Shown: in pieces, positions 56,801 to 63,689 of the stretch
How the letters are laid out: each line of letters opens with the position of its first letter
Numbering within the stretch: position 1 is the stretch's first letter
DNA from: Marinospirillum sp031581385
Lineage (GTDB): Bacteria; Pseudomonadota; Gammaproteobacteria; Pseudomonadales; Halomonadaceae
Assembly (NCBI RefSeq): GCF_044810985.1
Contig: NZ_CP085242.1
Coordinates: forward strand, 496,001 to 560,000
Direction of reading: 5' to 3'
DNA length: 64,000 bases
Translations under genes and position numbers: made by a program
Notes under the pieces: model-generated
Database searches by the model: none
Told to the model about the DNA's origin: nothing
Seen by the model: the letters and a program-made list of their open reading frames with translations, nothing else

Positions 56801-57417
56801 GAGGTTTCCAGATCCAATTGCCCGGCCCAGTGGGCCTGCATGGCCAAAGCTGGGATCTGCACCTGGAGATCAGCACGGATGTTTTTCAGCTGCAGTTGTT
56901 GCAGATGGATGTCCAGTGGGGGGTTGTTCAGGATTTCCGTGATTTCGGCCAGGGCTTCACGGGGATCAGCGGTTTCGGTTGGGGTCTCAGGTTCAGCGGT
57001 TTCGGGCAGTTCCACCAGCAGGCAACCGGCAACGTCAAGATCCTCGACTGCCACCTTTTCTACTTCCAGGCTGTTGGATAGCAGTGCCCAGGGGTTGAAA
57101 CGCACTTCCAGGTGCTGAAGGGTGAGGTTGAGGTCTTCGCAGAACTCAGCCTGGGGTTCGATATTGGTGATGCTGACTTTGCGAACCAAAAGCTGGCCCA
57201 GCAGATCCACGCGCAATTCGTCCAGCTCCACCTGAAAACCGCTTTGTTCGGCGATGATCGGCTGAATACGGGGCCAGATCTGGGACTGCAAAAGGGAAGA
57301 ACGCAGCAGACCATAACTGGCCGCCAGCAATACAAAAGGGATCAGCAGTAAAACCACCAGCAGCCAGAGTAGCCAACGCTTTTTGCTGCGCACGGGCTTA
57401 GTCGCACCCTCAGTCAT
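53815..57417 (-). CDS. AsmA/YdbH-like giant envelope protein
   Basis: 1200 residues from ATG 57417, with AAAGGA upstream. N-terminal anchor: basic RSKKR and a hydrophobic helix (WLLWLLVVLLLIPFVLL). The rest is a long beta-rich chain of alternating hydrophobic strands (VELDELRVDLLGQLLVRKV; FENLSLQLPEMGIQG), typical of AsmA/TamB/YdbH-type bridge proteins that carry phospholipid between the membranes. C-terminal part: LRKLLPETLAETRYSPVNA and IERFAEEALM. First gene of the operon with the lipoprotein and TolB/TPR protein. Substrate is not readable. Confidence 0.78.
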   Translation of the reverse strand: MTEGATKPVRSKKRWLLWLLVVLLLIPFVLLAASYGLLRSSLLQSQIWPRIQPIIAEQSGFQVELDELRVDLLGQLLVRKVSITNIEPQAEFCEDLNLTLQHLEVRFNPWALLSNSLEVEKVAVEDLDVAGCLLVELPETAEPETPTETADPREALAEITEILNNPPLDIHLQQLQLKNIRADLQVQIPALAMQAHWAGQLDLETSLQWTENRLAGHLNTQLQSLAPLTAKQQGKESLDLHLLPQLNANLGWELQRSSPWRLELTPLEMDLQLADLQVELDSQNLQLSADWPDYQLNIAQGGRFSLLLDENWPLDLHLVVSSQLPEGQLKLKAEDLNLETAFHHGLRLEALGQLELLNPDLNQLQMEVASGQGLSNLQLLAAGQPLSLDALEATFQAGSYGEDLNESAADGDFLLGMQLDIRQLATDPLLQPVDLTPSLQLQVRQDLSSAQMSSQLLFEGLSLLELNLGLDNQPDELQVSPSLQVKVPLALQDYLAEAAELQQVGELTLNLDGQSLWQHGQANLMHADWSRLPWGEVSNHLNFKLTQQQAPTEGLQLTGPLNLVLDQYSQLDRGQHQVALALQSAGFMHPPLLRPLPLDLSLQLAGDEALKDLSTQGKLRLNHQDFLDWTLTLANQPQVSDLQGRIELQAQPEWQVFMAELAELEALGPIRLQQGFDLALKHPWASPLDVDPKHLDLAQLQLQGDLSTRIEQLNPLTDAEFTLVEPLQIQQQLNWSSREASLNTQVQLAEVRLPEDLTLKGLLLNLQAKANSGLEPTRASLDLQLEQEEINLPDQARLEQLALQLGLVVDLLDEQLASDLSLTLDAGLLQVELPEEEQPLELTDLVFPFTLNSRAQADLNAENLNLENLKLTLGDAWMSQELSGQANFSGQSLLLDGTTLIRLRDDLLTPFTGPMQGSGQLRLPWSISLVDSTQLSLQAKAEFENLSLQLPEMGIQGMQGQIRIQEDLQLLEKERLSFRYLLTPDAFQRVDFNRVEPWLDGRQDFSIEKLQMNDLQLGPLEATLPIQQNLIRLQDFSLAALGGEVAGQFYLDVNPAGWRLGLLSRVSRIDLRKLLPETLAETRYSPVNARTALEFDFSQRLVEGRVDLTDINRTQLLQILDIIDPDHRDPQLATARSGLRAAHPRWVRVEMQNGLMDLTLSLSLFSDPIRVRNLPLSPLIERFAEEALMLPDLLPLESAP

Positions 57418-57471
57418 GTGTTGTCCTTTCAATCAAAAATAGTCAGAGGCTTTCCGGGAGCTTCAGAGTCC

Positions 57472-57579
57472 ACTCGCTGAGCAAGGTTGTCTGCTTTCAC
57501 TGCATTCGACGTCCTGATACCTCAAGCAGTGCGCTGCGTTATCCCTACTCCGCTTGCCGCAGACAACCTTGCCGCGAGT
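57472..57579. repeat. Nested palindromic repeat element
   Basis: A 108-bp element with perfect 14-bp inverted arms GCAAGGTTGTCTGC (57481-57494) and GCAGACAACCTTGC (57559-57572), extended by ACTCGC/GCGAGT outside. Inside, a second pair CACTGC (57498-57503) and GCAGTG (57526-57531) forms a nested stem. It lies in the 185-bp gap between two minus-strand genes. The structure resembles an interspersed REP/MITE-like palindrome; no second copy was noticed in the window. Confidence 0.75.
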
Positions 57580-57602
57580 TTGCAGGCTTTTTGGGCTATT
57601 AG

Positions 57603-58106
57603 TTAGGGGTTAGCACCGTTTTCGATCCAACTCGTGAGATCTTCTTTGAGATCTGCTGAAATATTTACGTTTTGAGTGGAGTGATAGCCTGCTGTACCAG
57701 AACACCTGGAGTCTGAAGCAATAAGTGCATCCAGTAGATATGAGTGATTTGGTGACGATGGAACGATGTAATAATCAGCGCCAGTTGCACACACGTCTGT
57801 GGGAGCATCAGAAAGCCCATCTCTCCAGTCTGGATAATCATCAAGGTTTTTACTGACCAACTGACTTCTGAACAAATTTTTTGTAGTTAAATCAGGGCCG
57901 TCACTAAGTGAATTTGAGCCTTGGGGGCCATGGCAGCTCCCACAACCTTGAATAACGGAATAACTCCAGACCCTTTCCAGAGTACCGGGATCACCTGTCG
58001 AGCCTTCCTCTTCATCCCCACATCCCGCCAGAAGCAGGAGCAGCAATAGGGGCAGTAGCCAGGTGAGCAGGGAAAAGTAGCGTCTGAGGCGGGGCAGTTT
58101 GTTCAT
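57603..58106 (-). CDS. Cytochrome c-like lipoprotein
   Basis: 167 residues from ATG 58106. Signal peptide with a leucine-rich core and lipobox LLAGC; the mature protein has one haem-binding motif CGSCHG and further cysteines (DVCATG; SRCSGT) that could form disulfides. Possible axial ligands are not assignable. A lipid-anchored periplasmic monohaem cytochrome or a haem-less relative is likely. Monocistronic, flanked by the palindromic repeat. Confidence 0.75.
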   Translation of the reverse strand: MNKLPRLRRYFSLLTWLLPLLLLLLLAGCGDEEEGSTGDPGTLERVWSYSVIQGCGSCHGPQGSNSLSDGPDLTTKNLFRSQLVSKNLDDYPDWRDGLSDAPTDVCATGADYYIVPSSPNHSYLLDALIASDSRCSGTAGYHSTQNVNISADLKEDLTSWIENGANP

Positions 58107-58230
58107 GGCATTCAGTCCTTTTGCAAGTTTGTGCAAAGTATATCAACAAAGCCTGGAATTTGTATGCTTGCCCAGGGGTCAACTATGCTGCAACTACCTT
58201 TTCAGATCATACCAGCCCTTGGAGGCACTA

Positions 58231-58605
58231 ATGCTGACTTTTTTTTTGGCTTTTCTGGCGGTGGTGGCCTTTTCACTGCTGATGCTTTATGTGGGTCGGC
58301 ACAGCTTTCGTCAGAGGCCGGAGAAGCTCTTGCATCTGGTGCGTCAGGCGCGTGCTGGTCAGCTTGATGAAAAAGCCTGGACTTATGGGCTTTCCCAGCC
58401 TTATTACCATGCCCCTGAGGTGAATGAAATACGCGAACAGCTTCTGGATCTGGAAGGCAACTTCTGGGCCGGGAAGAGACAGATGGATCGGCACAAGCAG
58501 GATTTTTTGTTGAATGAAGAAGGTTTGAGAGAGCTGGAGCGGATTCAGTTTCGTCTGGAAAAAATTATTGAAAAACGTGCAGCCAATGAAAAGGAGAAAC
58601 GTTAG
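58231..58605 (+). CDS. Small single-pass membrane protein with coiled-coil tail
   Basis: 124 residues from ATG 58231, with GGAGG nine bases upstream. N-terminal helix FLAFLAVVAFSLLMLYVG, then a charged region with EVNEIREQLLDLEGNFWAGK and a C-terminal coiled coil (LRELERIQFRLEKIIEKRA). No family recognised. Its TAG overlaps the GTG of the following oxidoreductase gene by one base, so the two are coupled. Confidence 0.7.
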   Translation: MLTFFLAFLAVVAFSLLMLYVGRHSFRQRPEKLLHLVRQARAGQLDEKAWTYGLSQPYYHAPEVNEIREQLLDLEGNFWAGKRQMDRHKQDFLLNEEGLRELERIQFRLEKIIEKRAANEKEKR

Positions 58606-59768
58606 TGACAGAGAAGCAGGTTTCCCATCTTCCCCAAACCATGGCCGCAGTGCAGTTGATGGGCCACGGTGGTGTCGATCAACTGGTTTACAAAACGGAT
58701 GTCCCTGTTCCCCAGCCCGGCAAAGGTCAGGTGCTGGTGCAGGTAACAGCCACCGCGAAGAATAATACCGATCGTAAGGCCCGCGAGGGGCTGTATCCCA
58801 CGAAAGACAAGGGCGAAGTGACTTCTTTTCAGATGGGCGGCTCGCCGACCCTGACTTTCCCGCGTATTCAGGGGGCCGATATTGCCGGTCGTGTTGTCGC
58901 AGTGGGCGAGGGGGTTTCTGAGGAGCGTATCGGCCAGCGTGGTTTGCTGGATTTCAATATTTATGCGAATGAGCGCAGGGATATCAATCTGACGCCGGAT
59001 TATTACGGTCATGGTGCAGATGGTGGTTTTGCCGAGTATGTGGTTCTGCCTTCCGATCAATTTCATGAGGTGCAAAACCCTGAGCTGGCTGATGCCGAGC
59101 TGGCGGCGATGGGGATGTGTTCCTATCAGACGGCCTATCACATGATGACTTCGGCAGGCATCAAGGCCGGAGAAAGGGTGCTGGTTTCCGGTGCCAGTGG
59201 TGGTGTGGGTACGGCTTTGATCCAGCTGTGCCGGATTGTTGGAGCCATTCCCTATGCTCTGAGCAAAAAGGACAAGGCAGAAGCCTTGTTGAAGCTGGGG
59301 GCTGAAGCGGTATTGGATCGCTCTGATATGGAAGATTTCACTGAGAAAGTCAAGGCGGTCACCGAAGGTAGACCGATTGATGCGGTGATGGATCTGGTCG
59401 GTGGTGAAATGACGGATGCCTTTATCGACACCATGATTTTTGATATGAATCAGCGCACTACTTATCCGCGTTTGAGTATAGCCGGGGCCAGTGGTGGCAA
59501 TCTGACGGAAATCATGTGGACGCGGATCTATCTGTACCAGGTGCAGATTTTCGGGGTTTCCCACGGAACTCGCGAAGAAGCCGAGCAGTTGGTGGAATGG
59601 ATTCGGTCAGGGCAGCTCAAGCCGGTTCTGCATGCAGCTTTCAAGCTTTCTGAATTGCACCAGGCCGAAGAGTATTTTATTAATCGCAACAGCAACTATC
59701 TGGGCAAGATTGTCATCGTGCCCGATAGCCAATGGGATGAACAGGGCCAACCCTTCGCTCTGACCTGA
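58605..59768 (+). CDS. MDR-superfamily NAD(P)-dependent oxidoreductase (quinone oxidoreductase-like)
   Basis: 387 residues. GroES-like catalytic domain: QPGKGQVLVQVTATAKNNTD and IQGADIAGRVVAVGEG; then the Rossmann domain with the nucleotide motif VSGASGGVGTALIQL. No structural zinc cysteine cluster, so a zinc-independent quinone-oxidoreductase-type member. GTG start overlapping the previous stop, with AAGGAG upstream. It lies 21 bp before the proline racemase-like gene and may be cotranscribed with it. Confidence 0.85.
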   Translation: MTEKQVSHLPQTMAAVQLMGHGGVDQLVYKTDVPVPQPGKGQVLVQVTATAKNNTDRKAREGLYPTKDKGEVTSFQMGGSPTLTFPRIQGADIAGRVVAVGEGVSEERIGQRGLLDFNIYANERRDINLTPDYYGHGADGGFAEYVVLPSDQFHEVQNPELADAELAAMGMCSYQTAYHMMTSAGIKAGERVLVSGASGGVGTALIQLCRIVGAIPYALSKKDKAEALLKLGAEAVLDRSDMEDFTEKVKAVTEGRPIDAVMDLVGGEMTDAFIDTMIFDMNQRTTYPRLSIAGASGGNLTEIMWTRIYLYQVQIFGVSHGTREEAEQLVEWIRSGQLKPVLHAAFKLSELHQAEEYFINRNSNYLGKIVIVPDSQWDEQGQPFALT

Positions 59769-59789
59769 AATTCTGACCCAGGAGTTTTT

Positions 59790-60833
59790 ATGCCGCAGGA
59801 ACTGACCCTGAAATTGATGGATACTCATGCTGGTGGTGATGTCAGTCGCATAGTGACGGGCGGTATTGACCCCTTGCCGGGCCAGACGGTTCGCCAGCAG
59901 ATGGAGTATCTGCGCGATGATATGGATGGTTTACGCCGCCTGCTGTTGGAAGAACCCTATGGTATCCCGGAAATGTCCGTGGATCTGATCGTTCCTGCCA
60001 CAGACCCCAAGGCTGAATGGGGTTATATCATCATGGAGGTAATGGGTTATCCCATCTACTCCGGTTCCAACACCATCTGTACGGCAACTGCCTTGTTGGA
60101 GGGCGGTTTCATACCCAAAAAAGAAGGTACCCAGACATTCAATCTGGAAGCTCCGGCGGGCCTGGTGCAGATTGAAGCCCGGGTTCATGATGGAGTGGTG
60201 GAGGCCATTACCTGTGAGGGGTTGCCCAGCTACATTCATACCTACAAGGCCAAGGTGGATGTGCCCAACCTGGGCGAAGTCACCTATAGCGTGGCTTATA
60301 GCGGTGGTTTTTATGCCCTGGTGGAGGCCAAGGATCTGGGTTTTGTTCTGGAAGCTTCAGAGGAAAGGCGTCTGGCAAAAACAGCCTATGCCATCGTCGA
60401 AGCCATTCAGGCAGAAAGAGGTTTTTCCCACTATACTCTGGGCGATGTTGGCCCCCTGCCTTTTCTGCACTTTATGGGGCCGGTTGAACAGGTCAGCCGG
60501 CATTTTTACCGCTCCCGTTCAGCGACCTATGTTCACCCCGGCGTGATCTGCCGCAGCACCACCGGCACCGGTACCTCCGCCCGTCTGGCCCTGATGCAGT
60601 ACGAAGGAAAAATCCAACCGGGTGACAAGCTGGAAACCGTATCCCTGCGCAACACTGGCTTTATCGGCACCTACACCAGCCTGGGGGAAGAAAACGGTCA
60701 AACTGTGGTGAAGAACAAAATCACCGGCAAAGGCTACCTGCTGGCCCGGTCGGATATCGTCATTAACTGCAATGATGCCCTAACCTCCTGCGATGGCCTT
60801 TTGCCCATTCTGACCAGCAGCCATCCGGAGTGA
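59790..60833 (+). CDS. Proline racemase-family enzyme (Ser/Thr active-site variant)
   Basis: 347 residues. Family blocks: DTHAGGDVSRIVTGG at the start, then the first catalytic region YSGSNTICTATALLEGG and the second RSTTGTGTSARLALM. In proline racemase and 4-hydroxyproline epimerase these are cysteines (MCGHGT and PCGTGTSA); here the positions are Ser91 and Thr258. In trans-3-hydroxyproline dehydratases the second cysteine is Thr, so dehydratase-like chemistry is possible, but the Ser/Thr pair is unusual. Good AGGAG before the ATG. Probably works on a hydroxyproline or related amino acid. Confidence 0.8.
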   Translation: MPQELTLKLMDTHAGGDVSRIVTGGIDPLPGQTVRQQMEYLRDDMDGLRRLLLEEPYGIPEMSVDLIVPATDPKAEWGYIIMEVMGYPIYSGSNTICTATALLEGGFIPKKEGTQTFNLEAPAGLVQIEARVHDGVVEAITCEGLPSYIHTYKAKVDVPNLGEVTYSVAYSGGFYALVEAKDLGFVLEASEERRLAKTAYAIVEAIQAERGFSHYTLGDVGPLPFLHFMGPVEQVSRHFYRSRSATYVHPGVICRSTTGTGTSARLALMQYEGKIQPGDKLETVSLRNTGFIGTYTSLGEENGQTVVKNKITGKGYLLARSDIVINCNDALTSCDGLLPILTSSHPE

Positions 60834-60956
60834 TGGCTATTTTCATTGGTAACAAAGTAACTGGAATGATGGGCAATAGAGCCTCATTATTCTTGTCTTT
60901 AAAATCAACTGGTTACTTTGTATTTTGTTGTTTTATTGGACCTTTGCATGTGATGT
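60834..60956. other. AT-rich spacer before the retron-like locus
   Basis: No gene seen. It holds an inverted repeat, ACAAAGTAAC (60852-60861) and GTTACTTTGT (60912-60921), 50 bp apart. This is the point where base composition turns AT-rich, and it could mark the left edge of the imported segment. Confidence 0.5.
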
Positions 60957-60984
60957 TTGACACGAAGAATTATTGTGATAAGAT
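60957..60984 (+). promoter_or_regulatory. Predicted sigma-70 promoter of the retron-like ncRNA/operon
   Basis: Consensus -35 TTGACA (60957-60962), 16-bp spacer and -10 TAAGAT (60979-60984) preceded by TGA, an extended -10. Expected start near 60991, immediately upstream of the candidate msr-msd RNA. Confidence 0.6.
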
Positions 60985-60989
60985 TTAAC

Positions 60990-61201
60990 TGCCTTTATCA
61001 ATGGGAAGTATCACAGAATAGCTTTGCTTAAATTAGAAGCGGTAATGCTTCGTGGAGTGTGAACTCTGCCTGATCCGGTGAGGCGCTCGCGCTACAATAC
61101 GACTATCGTCGCCCGGATCGCTCGTCTGTGAGACGAGCAGGTTGGTTCGCGGGTAAAGTCTTCCGACAATTCCCAGGCGTTTTACTCTGGTTACTCTGTG
61201 A
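60990..61201 (+). ncRNA. Candidate retron msr-msd RNA
   Basis: Series of stem-loops directly after a predicted promoter and upstream of a retron-type reverse transcriptase: GAAGC/GCTTC (61036-61051); a seven-pair stem with two wobbles around GTGA (61052-61069); GATCCGG (61072-61078) with CCGGATC (61113-61119); a perfect eight-pair stem GCTCGTCT/AGACGAGC with a three-base loop (61120-61138). A candidate a1 TCACAGAATA (61011-61020) precedes a TAGC branch-G context (G at 61021), and a candidate a2 TACTCTGTGA (61192-61201) pairs with it at nine of ten positions. A competing hairpin (61185-61234) overlaps the 3' end. Boundaries are inferred. Confidence 0.45.
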
Positions 61202-61244
61202 GTTCATCGAATTAGCGGTGAACGTAACCAAGAGAGGTGCATTT

Positions 61245-61424
61245 ATGCTGAAACGTTTAAAGGCTTTTGGAAGACGATGTGTTGGCAAGATAGGGCGTTT
61301 TTTACAGCACCCTATCATGATCAAGTTAATATTCTTAGTGATTGGTTCAATCCTCGCTTGGATATTGAAGCTGTTGATCATTGTTCTGCTTTCCACAGCA
61401 GGTATAGCATTGCCCGTAGGGTAG
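61245..61424 (+). CDS. Small single-TM protein of the retron-like locus
   Basis: 59 residues from ATG 61245 with GAGAGG eight bases upstream. Basic N-terminus (MLKRLKAFGRRCVGKIGRF) and a hydrophobic segment (IKLIFLVIGSILAWILKLLI) to the end. It could be a membrane-active effector or its regulator in the retron-like system. The start at 61245 is chosen over the longer open frame (61128), which would run through the predicted RNA structures. No family recognised. Confidence 0.55.
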   Translation: MLKRLKAFGRRCVGKIGRFLQHPIMIKLIFLVIGSILAWILKLLIIVLLSTAGIALPVG

Positions 61425-61482
61425 GCCTTCTATCCAGCATCACCCGCGGGCATACAACCTTCTATATAAATGGATTGCTGCT

Positions 61483-61794
61483 ATGAGTGATAATTTTTTT
61501 CGGAACTTAAGGTGTACCCTTGGTTTATCTGTGGATGACTTGGCAGCTAGATCTAATATGACTAGAAATCAAGTCTTGGCAACAGAAGGAGCTGGCTTGC
61601 CTCCTGCCAATTCGCTTATTAAAGCTTACTCGGACATACTAAATATTGATTTCAGGATATTGAATATTATTTTTTCTAAATCGACTAGAAAGTTTTTTAT
61701 ATTTGAAGCTTTTCGATTATTTGCATTAAATTTTTTGAATGGATACCTTGAAATCGGCCTCTGGATGGTGTCTTTCAATGAAGAAAAAAAATAA
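61483..61794 (+). CDS. Small HTH (XRE-like) protein with hydrophobic tail, retron accessory
   Basis: 103 residues. N-terminal XRE-like HTH: LRCTLGLSVDDLAARSNMT then QVLATEGAGLPPANSLIKAY. The C-terminal 30 residues are strongly hydrophobic and aromatic (FFIFEAFRLFALNF, then IGLWMVSF). AT-rich codon use, unlike the rest of the window. It overlaps the RT start by 17 bp. From memory, retrons with an HTH accessory protein form a described type (type VI of the Mestre scheme). An effector or regulator role is inferred. Confidence 0.7.
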   Translation: MSDNFFRNLRCTLGLSVDDLAARSNMTRNQVLATEGAGLPPANSLIKAYSDILNIDFRILNIIFSKSTRKFFIFEAFRLFALNFLNGYLEIGLWMVSFNEEKK

Positions 61795-62731
61795 ATATCC
61801 AATTAATCAAAGTCCACTTTACAAGCTATCTAATCAAAAAACTCTTGCAAAAATACTTAATATCAACCTTTCTACATTAAAGAGCATTGTCGCTCGTGGA
61901 GGGAAAAACTATAAGTTTGGGAGCACTAAAAACGGAAGGTCTATTCAAATCCCAAAAAGTCAATTGCTGCGTGTCCATAACCGAATAAACAACCTTCTTA
62001 TTCGAATAGAAACTCCAGATTACTTGGTTTCTGGCGTTAAAGGTCGGTCACATGTGTATAATGCAAAACTACATGCTAGAGATGTCGCTGTAGCAAAAGT
62101 TGATATAAGTAAATTCTATCCATCAACTTCTTCCGAAATAGTAAAGAAGGCATTCAGAAAAATATTTAAATGTTCTAATGATGTGGCTGATACGCTCGAA
62201 AAAATCTGTACTGTGAATAATCATGTTCCAACCGGGAGCCCTCTAAGTCAAAGCCTTTGCTTTGTTGTAAATGCTCCTGTTTTTGATCATATAAATATTT
62301 ATTCGAAATCCAGGGATATTGTTTTTAGTTTATATGTTGATGATCTGACATTCTCAGGCGGTTTTATTCCAAAGCATTTCTTGAGTTATGTGGAAGGATA
62401 TCTTAAAAGAGCGAGGGGCTATCGTTGTCACAAATTTAGAACATATGGAAAAAACACTGAAAAAGTTATTACTGGTGTCGTGGTTAAGTCAAACGAAATT
62501 GATCTTAAAAGGACTCAAAGGAACGAAATATCCAATCTTTTTAATAAAATGCCATATTATTCAAACTTAAGGATAAAAGATGATGAAAGGGCCATTAAGT
62601 ACTTCCAGAAACTTATTGGTCATCTTTTTTCTGCAGGTCAAATAAGTCCAAGATACCGTCAGTTTGGTTACGAAGTAGTTTCAAAAAGGAAAGATCTGGG
62701 AATTAAAGCCCAAAACCAAAACACTAAATAA
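61778..62731 (+). CDS. Retron-type reverse transcriptase
   Basis: 317 residues from ATG 61778; ATG 61739 is an alternative without a ribosome-binding site. RT motifs in order: SIQIPKSQL (RT1-2 region), N95-H99 NAKLH, the retron region-X NAxxH motif, VDISKFYPS (motif with Asp109), GSPLSQSL (turn of RT4), YVDD at 186-189 (active site, normally YADD in retrons) and ITGVVV at 231-236 (the VTG-like region-Y motif). No maturase or endonuclease domain, so not a group II intron. Size fits retron RTs (300-330). AT-rich, so probably acquired horizontally. Should copy the msd part of an adjacent RNA into branched multicopy DNA. Confidence 0.88.
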   Translation: MKKKNKYPINQSPLYKLSNQKTLAKILNINLSTLKSIVARGGKNYKFGSTKNGRSIQIPKSQLLRVHNRINNLLIRIETPDYLVSGVKGRSHVYNAKLHARDVAVAKVDISKFYPSTSSEIVKKAFRKIFKCSNDVADTLEKICTVNNHVPTGSPLSQSLCFVVNAPVFDHINIYSKSRDIVFSLYVDDLTFSGGFIPKHFLSYVEGYLKRARGYRCHKFRTYGKNTEKVITGVVVKSNEIDLKRTQRNEISNLFNKMPYYSNLRIKDDERAIKYFQKLIGHLFSAGQISPRYRQFGYEVVSKRKDLGIKAQNQNTK

Positions 62732-62953
62732 AGAGTTATTTGTACCGTGATTTTTAACTTAAGATCACCATGTTTAAGGTTTCTAGCTATACTTTTAAAC
62801 CTTCCCAGATCTGCAATGAAAACCAGAAAGTTTTGCTTGCGAAAAGTCTAAAAGGTATTTATATAGAAAACTGTATAGACAAACAGTCTCTTTGAGATAG
62901 CTTGGATAATAACCCCTGAAAAACTATTATAAGCATATGAAAGGAATATTGCT
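62732..62953. other. AT-rich spacer after the reverse transcriptase gene
   Basis: 222 bp without a gene. No inverted repeat or terminator recognised; composition remains AT-rich until about 62,950, where the neighbouring minus-strand hicB begins. Confidence 0.5.
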
Positions 62954-63379
62954 TCAGGCAGCCTTAACCTCCAGGTCAAAGCGTTTCCCAAGTGCCATTA
63001 AAGCATTTTCGACCTGTTCAATTTTGGAGCTGTGCAGTAAATCCAGAAGCCTATCTATCTGAGGTGGGTGCACATCCAGCTTGCGGGCAAGGTCGGCTTT
63101 GCGTAGACCTTGTTCCAAAAGAGTGTTCCAAAGCTCGATTTTCGCTAAAGTCAGTAGTGGAAGGTAGACAACAGGCTGGCTTTCCGCAGGTTTTGATGCG
63201 TGGGGGATTGGGCGTCGATTGTCCTGATAGAATGACAAAGCAGTTTCCATGCCATCTGTAGCATCTATCAGAGCCTCTTCAAGAGTATCGCCTGCTCCAT
63301 GGAACTCAGGAATGTCTGGACAGCTTAGCCAGCAACCTGAACTATCATTTTGATGAACAATTACTGGATAGTTATACAT
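62954..63379 (-). CDS. hicB: HicB-family antitoxin
   Basis: 141 residues. N-terminal HicB fold (YPVIVHQNDSSGCWLSCPDIPEFHGAGDTLEEAL, cited here as WLSCPDIPEFHGAGDTLEEA) and a C-terminal HTH region (LRKADLARKLDVHPPQIDRLLDL cited as LARKLDVHPPQIDRL). It binds the HicA toxin and represses the pair. Second gene of the pair, separated by 51 bp from hicA. It sits next to the retron-like locus. Confidence 0.9.
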   Translation of the reverse strand: MYNYPVIVHQNDSSGCWLSCPDIPEFHGAGDTLEEALIDATDGMETALSFYQDNRRPIPHASKPAESQPVVYLPLLTLAKIELWNTLLEQGLRKADLARKLDVHPPQIDRLLDLLHSSKIEQVENALMALGKRFDLEVKAA

Positions 63380-63430
63380 TCTGCACCTTTTGCTTTCCTA
63401 TTGAGAACTTCATTGCTTTGTAAATTGGCA

Positions 63431-63613
63431 TTAATCCTTGAGACCGAGCTGTTTTATAATGCTTTTTCTCAAAGGTTCGCTGATTTCTTTGCTGCCATGG
63501 TAGGGAACTACAGTTTTTCTTCCCATATAGGTGGCTTTGAAATGGCTACCTTTTCCAGGCTCCAGCTCTACACCTTGAGCTATCAGCCAACGCCTGAATT
63601 CACTGTATTTCAT
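63431..63613 (-). CDS. hicA: HicA-family mRNA interferase toxin
   Basis: 60 residues. The double-stranded-RNA-binding fold with KYSEFRRWLIAQGVEL, GKGSHFKATYMG (catalytic His) and TVVPYHGSKEI is diagnostic. GAGGA lies before the ATG. The order hicA-hicB is the usual one. Translation-blocking toxin when free of HicB. Confidence 0.93.
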   Translation of the reverse strand: MKYSEFRRWLIAQGVELEPGKGSHFKATYMGRKTVVPYHGSKEISEPLRKSIIKQLGLKD

Positions 63614-63689
63614 GAAAGTCCTCTTTCACTTTTCCACGTTTGCAGTGTACAACCTTGGCAGCAAAACACAACATAAGTGTTGCTTTTCT

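Noticed and set aside
61128..61244. N-terminal extension of the small TM protein
   Set aside because: It overlaps the predicted RNA hairpins, and the better ribosome-binding site (GAGAGG) lies before ATG 61245.
60834..61244. CRISPR array
   Set aside because: The hairpins differ from each other, and there are no regularly spaced identical repeats.
61778..62731. Group II intron or DGR reverse transcriptase
   Set aside because: No maturase or HNH domain and no template/variable repeat; the NAxxH and ITG motifs fit retrons better.
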